64,000 nt of DNA from positions 9,556 to 73,555 of the forward strand of contig CAAGLK010000025.1 in assembly GCA_900770765.1 (NCBI GenBank), in the 5' to 3' direction. Made by a program: the position numbers and the translations under genes. Origin of the DNA: Helicobacteraceae bacterium. Its GTDB lineage: Bacteria > Campylobacterota > Campylobacteria > Campylobacterales > Helicobacteraceae. This document shows positions 7,851 through 17,490 of the stretch, piece by piece (the stretch's first letter is position 1; the number at the start of each line of letters is the position of its first letter). A model generated the notes under the pieces. It made no database searches and was not told the origin of the DNA. It saw only the letters and a program-made list of their open reading frames with translations.

Positions 7851-9395
7851 CTAAATGGTGGAATCTAGCCGCTTAGTGGCGAAGTCTATGGCTTCTTTTG
7901 TGATTGTATCACCGCTTATCATCCTTGCTATTTCTTGGATTCTGCCTTGTTTATCTAGTGGGGTGATTGTGGAAGTTTTTTCGCCTTTTTTTACTAAAAA
8001 GTGTAAATCTGCTAGGCTTGGCATGTGCGGCTGGTGTGAAATGGCAAAAACTTGATAATTTTTTGAAAGTTGTTTTAGTGCTTTTGCTACGCCCTCTGAT
8101 TCCTCTCCGCTTAAGTTTGCATCCACTTCGTCTAAAATTATAACTGCTTCTTGTGTCGCTGTGCTTTTGGTTAAAAGAAGTGCTAGACGCATTCGGTTAA
8201 ACTCGCCAGCGCTTAGGTTTTTTAACTCTCCATTAATGCTAATTTTAAGCTCGGCATTTCCTAAGTGGCTAAAGGATTCTAGCTTATTTAAAGTAACTTT
8301 TGCGTTTGGCATTTTTAGCGATTTTAATGCGGCATTTAGCGTTTTTTCAAACTCGCTTAAGTGCTTTTCTCGCTGTTTTAATAGGGATTCTGCCTTTTGT
8401 GATAAATCTTTACTTGCTTTGTCAAATTTAGTCTGTGTTTCTTTTAAGATGGAATCTAAATTTTCATAAGTTTTTAACTCTTGCTTTTTAGCTTCTAAAT
8501 ACTCTAGCGCTTCATTTACGCCACCATAGCGATGTTTAAGGCTGCTTAGAGATTCTAAGCGATTTAGAATCTCTTCTGCATTAAAGTCGCTTAGCTCTTG
8601 TAGCCTTTGAGATTCTTCTTCGCATAGCATTTCTAGGGCGTTTAGGGATTCTAGGATTTGATTTTCTTCTTTATTTATTAATTTTAAAAAATTAGCCACT
8701 TTGTAGCTGTGGCTTAGGAAGTTTTGCACTTCTTGCAAACTATCTTCTATTTTTTCTTTTTTTGAAATTTCTTTTTTTAATTCTAATAGCTCTTCGTATT
8801 CTCCTACTTTTGGGTTTAAGGATTCTAGCTTTTGTATTTCAAAACTTACAAATTCTTTTAATTCCGCTACTTTTAGTGCGTCATCTTGTAATTTTTCTAA
8901 CTCTTTTTTGATTTTATTGAAATTTTCAAAAGCCTTTTTGTAATTATCTAAAAATACAAAATGATTTTTGTCTTTACTAGCACAGAAGGAATCTAGGGTT
9001 AAAAATAAATTTGCTTCACTTGTGGCATCTAGCGATTTTGTGCCTAAATGCTTTAAAAAAGGTGAAAAAAGCTCGACTATTTTCTTTTTAGGAATATTTT
9101 GCGCGTTTATAAAATATCGCACTTTGTCGTTTTTGCTAAGGGTTAAAATAACCTCGCCTTCTTCTAGTAAGCCTTCAAATTCGCTTGGGATTCCGCTTAA
9201 CTCTAGCGTGGCTTCTAGTAGCTTTGCGTTTGTTTCTTTAAGTCCAAAAAGTGCTAAGATGGAATCCATAAGCACGGATTTCCCAGCTCCACTAGCTCCA
9301 CTAAATACATTAAAATTTAAATGCGGATAAAGTGTGGCTTCCTTAAATGCTGGTGAGTCTTTAATTAGAATCTTTTTTATAATTAGTTTTTGCAT
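7851..9395 (-). CDS. recN: DNA repair protein RecN
   Basis: 514 residues, a little shorter than the 553 of E. coli. It is an SMC-like ATPase in recombinational double-strand-break repair. The N-terminal half-head has the Walker A motif GASGAGKSVLMDSI. A long coiled coil with a central break fills residues ~150-360. The C-terminal half-head has the ABC signature LSAGEFNRMRLALLL and Walker B VIILDEVDANLSGEE, followed by the His switch in AISHQPHMPS. The start MQKLIIKK at 9395 overlaps the nadK stop as TAATG, so translation is coupled. A six-residue longer start would lie within nadK. Confidence 0.93.
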   Translation of the reverse strand: MQKLIIKKILIKDSPAFKEATLYPHLNFNVFSGASGAGKSVLMDSILALFGLKETNAKLLEATLELSGIPSEFEGLLEEGEVILTLSKNDKVRYFINAQNIPKKKIVELFSPFLKHLGTKSLDATSEANLFLTLDSFCASKDKNHFVFLDNYKKAFENFNKIKKELEKLQDDALKVAELKEFVSFEIQKLESLNPKVGEYEELLELKKEISKKEKIEDSLQEVQNFLSHSYKVANFLKLINKEENQILESLNALEMLCEEESQRLQELSDFNAEEILNRLESLSSLKHRYGGVNEALEYLEAKKQELKTYENLDSILKETQTKFDKASKDLSQKAESLLKQREKHLSEFEKTLNAALKSLKMPNAKVTLNKLESFSHLGNAELKISINGELKNLSAGEFNRMRLALLLTKSTATQEAVIILDEVDANLSGEESEGVAKALKQLSKNYQVFAISHQPHMPSLADLHFLVKKGEKTSTITPLDKQGRIQEIARMISGDTITKEAIDFATKRLDSTI

Positions 9396-10252
9396 TATTC
9401 TACATCTCCCCAATGGAATTTTTCTTTTAGAATCTTAAAATAGTTCCATTGTGGGCTGTGGATTAGCTTTGCGGCGTCTCTAAGTGTTTTTATTGTTAAT
9501 GTTTTTTTAAAATTTAGCGGTTTGCTTTCTTGCCCATCTATTATTACTCCACAATAGCCTTCTTCGCCTAGCTGGACACTTATTGTAAAATCGCTAGGTA
9601 AAATTAGCGGTCGCTGTGTTAGAGAGTGTGCACAAATTGGCGTCAAAAGAATATTTTGTGAAAATGGATATACAACTGCCCCACCAGCACTTATATTATA
9701 CGCAGTAGAGCCTGTTGGCGTAGCGATAATTAGCCCATCGCCAAAGTAGGCGTTAAAATATTCATCATTTACAAATGCTTTTAAAAAAATCATTCCAGCA
9801 TCATTTGGACGCATTAAGATAATATCATTTAAGGCTACAAATTTATCTCCATCTATATCGCCTTGTAACATCATATGGCTTTCAATGCGGTATTCGCCGC
9901 TTTTTAGATTTGGCAAAAATGCTTTTACTTCATCTTTTTGTAAATCTGTTAAGAATCCTAAATTGCCCATATTTATGCCTAAAATTGGCAAATTAAAAGG
10001 GAAGGAGCGCCTAGCGGTAGAAATTAGCGTCCCATCGCCGCCTATTGAAACTAGCGCATCGGCTTCTTTGCATAATGTCTCAAATTGCATTCCATGCATG
10101 CCTATCATTCCGGCGCTTATGGAATCTAAAATTACTCTAAAGCCAGATTCTAAGGCTAGTTTTTGAAATTCTAAAAAATAGCTTTTAAGCTCTGGTGTTG
10201 ATGGGCGTAAAAGGACGCCTAGCGTGTGAAGTGGTGGATTCTTAAGCTGCAT
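9395..10252 (-). CDS. nadK: NAD kinase
   Basis: 285 residues. It phosphorylates NAD to NADP. The diagnostic GGDGTLIS motif is at residues ~92-99, and the second conserved block GDGLIIATPTGSTAYNISAGG is at ~170-190. The ALNDIIL segment carries the usual Asn of the NE/ND motif. Followed by recN with stop/start overlap and preceded by a membrane protein gene with one base between them, so it is part of a tight operon. The nadK-recN pairing is common in bacteria. Confidence 0.93.
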   Translation of the reverse strand: MQLKNPPLHTLGVLLRPSTPELKSYFLEFQKLALESGFRVILDSISAGMIGMHGMQFETLCKEADALVSIGGDGTLISTARRSFPFNLPILGINMGNLGFLTDLQKDEVKAFLPNLKSGEYRIESHMMLQGDIDGDKFVALNDIILMRPNDAGMIFLKAFVNDEYFNAYFGDGLIIATPTGSTAYNISAGGAVVYPFSQNILLTPICAHSLTQRPLILPSDFTISVQLGEEGYCGVIIDGQESKPLNFKKTLTIKTLRDAAKLIHSPQWNYFKILKEKFHWGDVE

Positions 10253-10253
10253 T

Positions 10254-10985
10254 TTATTCTACAAAATATGCTTTTATTTTATAGCCTCTTTTGTTTTCAA
10301 GCTGTAAGCTTGGTCCTTCAAATGCTGTGGCGTTTGGTAATTTTGCATTAATTTCTCTAATAGCACTCCACGCTCTAAAGCTAGCTAAGCCCTCTTGCTT
10401 TAACTCTGGGCTTAGACCGCGATAGGGGTTAGTATCTACTACGCCTTGAATCTCAAAAGCGACAACTTTTTTATCATTTTCTAATTCTGCATTTACTTTT
10501 GTAGCAATAGCTAAAAGACAGCTTTTAGGTATATCCCAGCTGCCTATTTGCATAGAATAGCACTCGGCTACTATTTGCTTTTTAGGCTTAATGCTATAGC
10601 GGAGTTTTGTAGCGATATTTGCACTTTTTGATTGAATCTCTTGGACGCTTGTGCTTAAGCCTTGCACTGAGTTAGCTAAGGCGGCTACTTCTTTTTCTTT
10701 TTGATAAAGGGCATCTTGTAGGCGGCGGATTTCATCATCTTTTGCATTTTCGCTTTGTGGTAAGGTTTGCACTAAATGCGATGGTTGGAATCCTAAGGTG
10801 CTTTTTATTTTATCTAAAAGTGTTATAGCGTTTGGTTGCTGTAAAAAATAATATCCACTGCCTAAGAGTAGTAAAACTAAAAGCACAATTAATGCTAAAT
10901 ATGGTAAGAAATTACTATGCTTTGGGGCTTTTTTAGATTCTAGCTCCACTTTTATTTCTGGGATTTCTTGTTTATTTGTTTCCAT
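10254..10985 (-). CDS. Conserved membrane-anchored protein, unknown function
   Basis: 243 residues. A short acidic cytoplasmic N-terminus is followed by one transmembrane helix (about residues 28-48, PYLALIVLLVLLLLGSGYYF), then a Gln/Glu/Lys-rich coiled coil (about 85-125) and a periplasmic C-terminal domain (about 135-243). The C-terminal domain contains two cysteines and a VVAFEIQGVVDTNPYRGLSPE segment, distantly reminiscent of OmpA-like peptidoglycan-binding domains (a beta strand, then a motif with Asp and Asn). That resemblance is only an impression. A strong AAAGGAG box precedes the ATG. The gene order with nadK and recN matches what I remember for H. pylori. Confidence 0.65.
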   Translation of the reverse strand: METNKQEIPEIKVELESKKAPKHSNFLPYLALIVLLVLLLLGSGYYFLQQPNAITLLDKIKSTLGFQPSHLVQTLPQSENAKDDEIRRLQDALYQKEKEVAALANSVQGLSTSVQEIQSKSANIATKLRYSIKPKKQIVAECYSMQIGSWDIPKSCLLAIATKVNAELENDKKVVAFEIQGVVDTNPYRGLSPELKQEGLASFRAWSAIREINAKLPNATAFEGPSLQLENKRGYKIKAYFVE

Positions 10986-10995
10986 TTTTACTCCT

Positions 10996-11805
10996 TTATG
11001 CTACTCTTTTTACATTTGATTTAATTAATTCATAGGCTTCATTAATTAAGCGGAATTTTTCTGCATAGCCGTCATTTATTTTTTTATCTTGCCCATAAAC
11101 ATTATCTGGGTGATAAATTTTAACAAGCTCAATATAGCGGTTTTTAACGCTTTCAAAATCATCTTTAATGCCGCAGCCTAGCACTTGATAGCTTCTTTTT
11201 AGCAGTTTTTCTTCTTTTGTTAAATAAGTATCAAAGCATTCAAAAGTATTTTGTTTTTTAAATGTTTCATAATCAAAATCAAGCACGACATTATGAATAA
11301 TTTTTTGTGAAAGCATAGCGATTAGCTTTTCCCAAAAATATGGACTGCTAGATTCTAAGAATATTTCTTGCCTTGTGTAGCTTAGTAAAAATTCTTGGAA
11401 TTTAGAGCATAAATATCGCCTTGCTAAGCGGCTAGGGCGGCTAAGGCGTAGGCAAACTTGAGAATTCAAATAAGAGCTTTGAATAATTTGTAAAGATACG
11501 ATTATATGCTCAAGCATAGCGCAATTTTCTATTGTCTTAATGCGTATTGGAAGGTAGCTTTTATCTAAAATGCGCTGGAAGTTTATGCTATCTCTTTTAT
11601 GCTCTTCTTGCATAGCCACATGATAAGCCCAATTTAAAAAATAGTCTTTTTTGTATCTCTCGCCATCGTCTAAAATAAGCACTGAGCTTGATAGCTGATA
11701 TGCTTTTGAAAAATGCTTATAAGCAAAAGAAATTGCCCTTTTTAAAAACTGCGATTCTTTTTCAATGCTAATTTGAATGTATGGCTCTAGGAGCTCTACT
11801 TTCAT
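10996..11805 (-). CDS. J-domain (DnaJ-like) protein
   Basis: 269 residues. The C-terminal ~70 residues are a J domain: YQVLGCGIKDDFESVKNRY, then the key motif HPD in KIYHPDNVYGQD, then EKFRLINEAYELI. J domains stimulate the ATPase of an Hsp70 (DnaK). The N-terminal ~190 residues are helical and cysteine-poor with no recognised fold, and presumably confer substrate or location specificity, as in the DjlA class. There is no obvious membrane segment. It lies between the paired dynamin-like proteins and the membrane-anchored protein, with short spacing, so it is probably co-transcribed with them. Confidence 0.8.
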   Translation of the reverse strand: MKVELLEPYIQISIEKESQFLKRAISFAYKHFSKAYQLSSSVLILDDGERYKKDYFLNWAYHVAMQEEHKRDSINFQRILDKSYLPIRIKTIENCAMLEHIIVSLQIIQSSYLNSQVCLRLSRPSRLARRYLCSKFQEFLLSYTRQEIFLESSSPYFWEKLIAMLSQKIIHNVVLDFDYETFKKQNTFECFDTYLTKEEKLLKRSYQVLGCGIKDDFESVKNRYIELVKIYHPDNVYGQDKKINDGYAEKFRLINEAYELIKSNVKRVA

Positions 11806-11847
11806 AAACCTTCCTTTGTGTTTTTATCCTATGTGTTTATAAAGCAA

Positions 11848-13863
11848 TTAGGATTCCACTTTTTGTAAAAACTCTTTAATGGTGCATAAATTTTGCTTGA
11901 TTTTATCCATTTCTTGCTTAAGGGATAAAATTTGCGATTCTAAAAACTCTATTTTATTTTGTGTTGTTTTTGCATTATCGTTTAATATTTTAGAATAAGC
12001 CTTTTTTAGACAATTCATAGGGCCAAATAGCCTTGCTTGAAAGGCTTCAAAACAAAAGGCTTCATTTAGATAATCTCTAACATTGTTTAGTGTTGGGGTA
12101 AAAAGTGCGAATTCATCTTGATTTATTGCGTGTTTATTTATCGCATTTTTAATTTTTAAATCTAAATTATTTAGCGTGAAACTTAAGGCATTTTCATAGC
12201 TTAGCGATAAAAAATTGCTTAGCACGCTTAGCTCACTTTGCAAATATGCTACACACTCATTTGCATTATGTTTAAAATCTAGGATAAATAATAAATTTGT
12301 ATTTTGTAAAATCGTGTTAAATTGTAATAAACCATCGCTATTTTGTGCTTTTATAAATGGGGCGGCTATTTTTGGTGCGTCGTGCTGCCATTTATTTATG
12401 CTAGATTCTAGCATGTTTGTATGCGCTTCTATGCTTTTTTTAAAATGGTCTAAAAATGTTTTTATCTTTACGCTTATTGCTTTGTAATCTCGTGCTAATT
12501 TTGTATCGTTATTTTGTAATTCTATGCGGATTTTTTCTAGTGGGAGAATCGTTACTTCCTTGCTATTTTGCAGAATCTTTTGACTTAGTAGAGTTTTTTT
12601 AGTGTAGTTGAAATCCATTTTTATAGATTCTAGTGAGTTATAAATTTTTTGCGCAAAAGAATCTAAGTTAGAATCTAAATTTAAATATAAATCATTAAAA
12701 ATTTGCTGCTCTTTTTCTAAGCTGGAATCTGTGCTTTGCTTAAAGGATTCTAAGGATTTATTTAAAATATTTTGTAAATTTTTATATCGCTTTGCTATTT
12801 TGTGATATTGCAAGTTTAGTAAAATGTGCATTTCTTTTAGCTTTTTAATGCTTGTGTGGATTTTTGCTATTTTTGCCTTTGGCTTTATTGTGTTATTTAA
12901 AAACTCAAATATTAAGGGCATATTTGATTCTTGCATTAATTTCTCTGCATTTTTTGTATCTAGGGATTCTAACTCTTTTTTAAGTGAACTCTCTTGGCTT
13001 AGAATCTTATTTAAGCTATTTAGAATCTCGCTTGGGCTACTTGTCTCTAGCTTCGCACTTAGGGATTGTAAATTTTGAGTTAGATTTATTAGCTTTGTTT
13101 GTAGGAATTTTTCTTGTGTGTTTAGCCTTGCTTGCAGTGCCATTTTTGCAGAAATTGGGATGCAATTAAAAAAGATTCCGCTAAAGGCGTCTTTAGCATA
13201 GGTTAGGCTTGTTTGCACTTCTTTTTCATCTTTTAGCCTATCTTTTTGATTTAAAACACATAGGCTTTTTTGTGCAAAATGTGTGCTAAATTCTTTTAAA
13301 AGTGCTATTTCGCTGCTTTTACCTGCATTGTCTATTAAGGTTAGCCATATAATTCCATCTGTGCTATTTAGAATCTTTAGAGTAGTTTTTGTATCATCGG
13401 CGTTTTGTGAGTTAAAGCCTGGAGTGTCTAAAAAGTTAATTTCTTTTAAAAGTAAAATGGGAGCATAGAGACAAAAATGGTCTATATTTTTAGAATTTTC
13501 TCTATTTAGATTATGTAAAAATTCCACACTTTGAAGCACTTTTGCCCCATCTTTGTAGAGAATTTCTAAAATATAATCCTCTCCATAGCAGATTTTACAC
13601 ACTTTAGAAGTAATTGGCGTAATTCCTGTTGGCAGAATATCTTGCCCTAAAAGTGCGTTTAAAAATGTGCTTTTACCGCTTGAAAATTGCCCTATGATTG
13701 CTATTTGCATAGGTTCTTTGCTTTTATGCTCTAGCTTTTCAAAAAAGCTAAATTGATAGTCGTTTGGCGAGAGATTATTTTGACAATTTAATAATAATTC
13801 ACTAATTTTTGATTTTTTTTCATTTTTTAAGCTAAGGCATTCTTGTATGTAATTTTCTAACAT
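11848..13863 (-). CDS. Bacterial dynamin-like GTPase (second of a pair)
   Basis: 671 residues. The GTPase domain starts near residue 50 with the P-loop IIGQFSSGKSTFLNALLG. Switch I threonines are in LPTGITPITSK, the G3 motif is FLDTPGFNS, and the G4-type motif is VLNQKDRLKD. The rest (about 250-671) is almost entirely long amphipathic helices and coiled coil, as in the neck and trunk of dynamin-like proteins that bind and reshape membranes. It is the downstream member of two adjacent dynamin-like genes with nine bases between them. In Campylobacter jejuni such a pair forms a hetero-oligomer that tethers membranes, so these two products probably work together. Confidence 0.87.
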   Translation of the reverse strand: MLENYIQECLSLKNEKKSKISELLLNCQNNLSPNDYQFSFFEKLEHKSKEPMQIAIIGQFSSGKSTFLNALLGQDILPTGITPITSKVCKICYGEDYILEILYKDGAKVLQSVEFLHNLNRENSKNIDHFCLYAPILLLKEINFLDTPGFNSQNADDTKTTLKILNSTDGIIWLTLIDNAGKSSEIALLKEFSTHFAQKSLCVLNQKDRLKDEKEVQTSLTYAKDAFSGIFFNCIPISAKMALQARLNTQEKFLQTKLINLTQNLQSLSAKLETSSPSEILNSLNKILSQESSLKKELESLDTKNAEKLMQESNMPLIFEFLNNTIKPKAKIAKIHTSIKKLKEMHILLNLQYHKIAKRYKNLQNILNKSLESFKQSTDSSLEKEQQIFNDLYLNLDSNLDSFAQKIYNSLESIKMDFNYTKKTLLSQKILQNSKEVTILPLEKIRIELQNNDTKLARDYKAISVKIKTFLDHFKKSIEAHTNMLESSINKWQHDAPKIAAPFIKAQNSDGLLQFNTILQNTNLLFILDFKHNANECVAYLQSELSVLSNFLSLSYENALSFTLNNLDLKIKNAINKHAINQDEFALFTPTLNNVRDYLNEAFCFEAFQARLFGPMNCLKKAYSKILNDNAKTTQNKIEFLESQILSLKQEMDKIKQNLCTIKEFLQKVES

Positions 13864-13872
13864 AGTTTTCCT

Positions 13873-16200
13873 TTAATTTGTCGCAAATTGCTTTATATCT
13901 AAGAAGTGTGAAAAGCCGCACTCTATTAACTCTATGGCTTGTGTTAGCTCTTTTAATTTTACTTCTTTTGTTTCTTTGTTTTGTGATAGATTCTTAAGGG
14001 CGTTTTGTAGGCTTTCTTCTTTTAATTTAAGCGTGTTTGTTAGGTGGGATTCTACTTCGCTTAAATTTTGCATAAAGGATTCTAATAGCTCTTTTTCTAA
14101 AATTTCGCAAGTTTTTAGCAAGTTTTCTAAAAATGTGTTGAAGCTAAGGTTGAAGCTGTTTTGTAGCGATTCTTTTATTTTAATTGTGTCGTTTTTACTA
14201 AAACTTGAGAGATTTTTAAAAATGGATTCTAGTAGCATTAGCTTAATTTTGGCTATTAGAGTGGAATCTAAATCTGTGTTGAAATTGGCTAGTTTTGGCT
14301 TAGTTTGCTCGTTTTGTAGTTTTTGTAAAGAAGTGCTAAATTGCGATTTTAGCTGTATTGTTTTTTTATATAAATTTTGTGAATTAAAGCGGAGAATTTC
14401 TACAAGCAAGTCTTGCAAGCCAAGGCTTAGCATAGAATCTAAGCGGGTTTTTGAGAAATTTTGCCCTTTTTGTAAATCATATAAAATTTCGCTAAATATG
14501 CGGTCTATTAAAATACTTTGTGCTGTTTGTAGCTTCTGTGTTAATTCATTTTTTAGCGTTAATAAATAAACTTGTAATTGTGATTTTATGAATTCTAGCA
14601 ATTCTTTTGTCTCTTTTAGCTCATTTTGTGCGGCTTCTTTTTCTTTACTTTGCTCTTCTAAAATTTCTTTTATTTCGCCCTCTTTTGCAAAAAGTAGGTT
14701 TTTTTCTAAAAGCAAGGCTTCTTTTGTGTCGCTAAAGATTCTGCTAAAGCCTTGCGTGGCTAGATATATTATGTCCTTTGCCTTTGAGCTATCGCTGCCT
14801 AATAGCGATTTTTCTAAATATCCCTCTAGTGCATTAAAGCCAGAATCCTCTAAGTTAAATCCTAACTCCTTTGCTTTTTGCGGATTTGTTTTACAAACTA
14901 GCGCTGGATAGCTAGCAAGTGTCAAAAAGTCTAATCGCTTTAAAAGCAGTTCTGCTTCTTTTGCTTCTAAATTTTCTTTTAATCGCTGCTTTATACTATC
15001 TTTTGTGTAATTTAGTGCAGCGCTTAAGTCTTTTTCTTCTAATAAATCTGCGTGGGTTAGAATAATTAGGATTCTAGCTAGATTTGCATTTTTTAATGAG
15101 TATAAAATAAAGTCAATGTCAATTTGTGTAGCACTTTGAGAGGCGTTCATTGCGTGGATTAATAGGTCGCATTTGCTTAAATAATTTTTTGTAATTTCCT
15201 CTCTTTGAATTATAGGGTCATCAAGCCCTGGAGTATCTACTATTGTTATATTGTTTTCTAGGAATCTTAGCGGAGTAAATAGCTTTGTTTGCTTTGTTAG
15301 AAAGCATAGTTTATGCGGGTGATTCGCTGAGGTAAAGGTCGGCAATTCTTCTAGCGTTATATTTTTAGTTTGAGATTCTTTTTTTATGTAAAGGGCGGTG
15401 GAATCTTTAAAATTTTGATTATTTAAAAGTGCTTTTGTTTTATCTGTTAAAATGGATTCCACCTCGCTCCACTCTTGCGTGTTCCAAAAGGTAATTTCTG
15501 CACTCTCTGTTTTACTATAGCTTAATAGTGTTAAGCTAGCGGTTTCTGGGATTGTTGAAGTGCCTAGAATCTCTTTTCCTAAAAGTGCGTTTAAAAGTGT
15601 GCTTTTACCAGCGCTTAAGATTCCTGTTATGCAGATTGTGAAGTTTTGATTTTTTGCTTTTTGTAAAATCTCTTGTGGTTTGCTTGTGGCTAAGTGTGGG
15701 AAGATTTGCACTATTTTGTCTAAATCATTTTTACAATTTTCTAAAATTTCTAAGGATTCTTTTAAAAAATCATTAAAAATTATTTTAGGATTCTTACTAG
15801 AATCTTGCGTTTTTATAGAAATATTTTTGCTTATCAATTCTTTAAAAAAATCTTTAATTAATGGGAGATTTTCATTAGAAACAAGGGCGTTTTTTTCTAA
15901 AATTTCTAAATTTTTTAGCGTTTTTTCCAAAATGGCTTTAGTGGAATCTGGCCCAGCACTAAAGGCTTTATCAATATTTAAAAGCAGCGTGTATTGCACT
16001 TGTAAAATACCCTTAAAACTTATGCTTTTACAATATTCCTCACATAACTTTTGCAAACTCTCACTTTTATAAAATACATTAAATCCAGCAGCCCCTAAGC
16101 TAAAAAATATAGCTAAAACTTCATCTGCATTAGGCGAGTTTAGAATATGTAAATTCCCAAGCGGTAAAATATCTTTATAAATTTTTTCAAATCTCTCCAT
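13873..16200 (-). CDS. Bacterial dynamin-like GTPase (first of a pair)
   Basis: 775 residues. An N-terminal ~180-residue helical region precedes the GTPase domain. The P-loop is ITGILSAGKSTLLNALLG, followed by the switch-I region IPETASLTLL, G3 VDTPGLDDP and G4 LTHADLLEE. Beyond about residue 470 come long coiled coils with heavy Lys/Glu/Leu content. Architecture and pairing match dynamin-like protein pairs of Campylobacterota. It is the first of the two genes. The downstream partner has a shorter N-terminal region, so the two are not interchangeable duplicates. The start is a few bases downstream of the MFS transporter gene, suggesting one transcript. Confidence 0.87.
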   Translation of the reverse strand: MERFEKIYKDILPLGNLHILNSPNADEVLAIFFSLGAAGFNVFYKSESLQKLCEEYCKSISFKGILQVQYTLLLNIDKAFSAGPDSTKAILEKTLKNLEILEKNALVSNENLPLIKDFFKELISKNISIKTQDSSKNPKIIFNDFLKESLEILENCKNDLDKIVQIFPHLATSKPQEILQKAKNQNFTICITGILSAGKSTLLNALLGKEILGTSTIPETASLTLLSYSKTESAEITFWNTQEWSEVESILTDKTKALLNNQNFKDSTALYIKKESQTKNITLEELPTFTSANHPHKLCFLTKQTKLFTPLRFLENNITIVDTPGLDDPIIQREEITKNYLSKCDLLIHAMNASQSATQIDIDFILYSLKNANLARILIILTHADLLEEKDLSAALNYTKDSIKQRLKENLEAKEAELLLKRLDFLTLASYPALVCKTNPQKAKELGFNLEDSGFNALEGYLEKSLLGSDSSKAKDIIYLATQGFSRIFSDTKEALLLEKNLLFAKEGEIKEILEEQSKEKEAAQNELKETKELLEFIKSQLQVYLLTLKNELTQKLQTAQSILIDRIFSEILYDLQKGQNFSKTRLDSMLSLGLQDLLVEILRFNSQNLYKKTIQLKSQFSTSLQKLQNEQTKPKLANFNTDLDSTLIAKIKLMLLESIFKNLSSFSKNDTIKIKESLQNSFNLSFNTFLENLLKTCEILEKELLESFMQNLSEVESHLTNTLKLKEESLQNALKNLSQNKETKEVKLKELTQAIELIECGFSHFLDIKQFATN

Positions 16201-16202
16201 TT

Positions 16203-17345
16203 TTATCCTTTAAAAATATTTTTTAACATAAAAAATAAGATTCCACTTAAAATTAGGATTCCACTTAAAATTAAACATAAAACCTCCCAACCAAAATTTT
16301 TATAAATTATACTAGGAAGTGTCGTGCCAATAGTCCCACCTGTGTAATAAAATGCGAGATATAAGCCATTTGTGATGCCTTTTTGTGTGTTAGAAATTGA
16401 ATTTACTAGGCTTGAGAGTGTGGAGTGTGCGATAAACATCCCAATACATAAAATAAACACAGCAAAAAATAGCCACCAAAAGCTAGGGGTTAGCATAATT
16501 AAAGGCGCAAGCGAAAAGATAAAAAAGCCCACCACAATAGCATTTATCTGCCCTTTAAGCCATTTTACTATTTTATAAGAAATAAGGGCAGTTAGGATTC
16601 CAACTAAATAGCCTGTGTATAAAAAGCCAATTTGCGCTGGAGTGATATTAGGCAAAATCTTTTTAGCTTGAAAGGGCATAAAATTTAGCGCACTAGAGAA
16701 GCAAAATAGCACTAAAAATGCGCCTAGATAAATTAGTGCAAATTTTTTATTTTTAAGCGTTTGTAAAATCGTTTGCGGCGTGAGTTTAGCACTTGTTAGA
16801 TTCTTAGAGGCTGGAATCTTTAGTGCTAAAAGGGCTATTATTATGCTAGAGATTCCAAGTGTCGCAAAGGTAAATTGCCATGAGATTAAAGAAGTTAAGA
16901 TTCCGCCTCCTACGCGTGATAGCACACCGCCAAAGACGGTCGCTGCGACATATAGGCTTACATATTTTTGAGTGTTGCTAGAATCTATTTTTGTAAGCGT
17001 GGTAAGCGTGGCAGTAAGGGCAGCTGGAATCATAAGGGCTTCTAAAATACGCAGAGTTAAAAACTGCCCATAAGTTTCGCTAAAGATTAGAGAAAATTGA
17101 AAGATTCCCATTAAACTTAAAGAAGCACAAAAAATGAATTTTGTATTAAATTTTTCTAATAAATATCCATATACAATTGGCGCAAAAGCAAGGGTTAGAA
17201 GTGCTATGGAAGTAAAAAGCGTAACTTCTGCAATAGAGATTTGAAAAATTTCTATAAATAAAGGCTGCATAGGCTGAGCGATATAAAGGCTAGAGATTGT
17301 AACAATCGCACTAAGAAGCACTACAATTAGCGTGTAATTTTTCAC
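16203..17345 (-). CDS. MFS transporter (YnfM-like efflux permease)
   Basis: 380 residues with about twelve predicted transmembrane helices, in the size range of the major facilitator superfamily. The start QPMQPLFIEIF in helix 1 and GGVLSRVGGG between helices 5 and 6 resemble the DHA1 YnfM/YdhP subfamily, which exports small molecules. The substrate cannot be told. It ends two bases before the first dynamin-like gene and is preceded by a divergent promoter region shared with the dihydroorotase-like gene. Confidence 0.8.
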   Translation of the reverse strand: MKNYTLIVVLLSAIVTISSLYIAQPMQPLFIEIFQISIAEVTLFTSIALLTLAFAPIVYGYLLEKFNTKFIFCASLSLMGIFQFSLIFSETYGQFLTLRILEALMIPAALTATLTTLTKIDSSNTQKYVSLYVAATVFGGVLSRVGGGILTSLISWQFTFATLGISSIIIALLALKIPASKNLTSAKLTPQTILQTLKNKKFALIYLGAFLVLFCFSSALNFMPFQAKKILPNITPAQIGFLYTGYLVGILTALISYKIVKWLKGQINAIVVGFFIFSLAPLIMLTPSFWWLFFAVFILCIGMFIAHSTLSSLVNSISNTQKGITNGLYLAFYYTGGTIGTTLPSIIYKNFGWEVLCLILSGILILSGILFFMLKNIFKG

Positions 17346-17490
17346 AATCTGCCTTTCTTTAAAATCCTAAAATTTTAAGCAAAAAAGATTATAAAGTAAA
17401 GAATTTTTTAAAAAAAAGCAAATTTTTAAAATCGTAAAAAAATTTAAAAGTTATGCTAGAATTTTTTAAAATTTTTAAAGGTTTTTAGCG

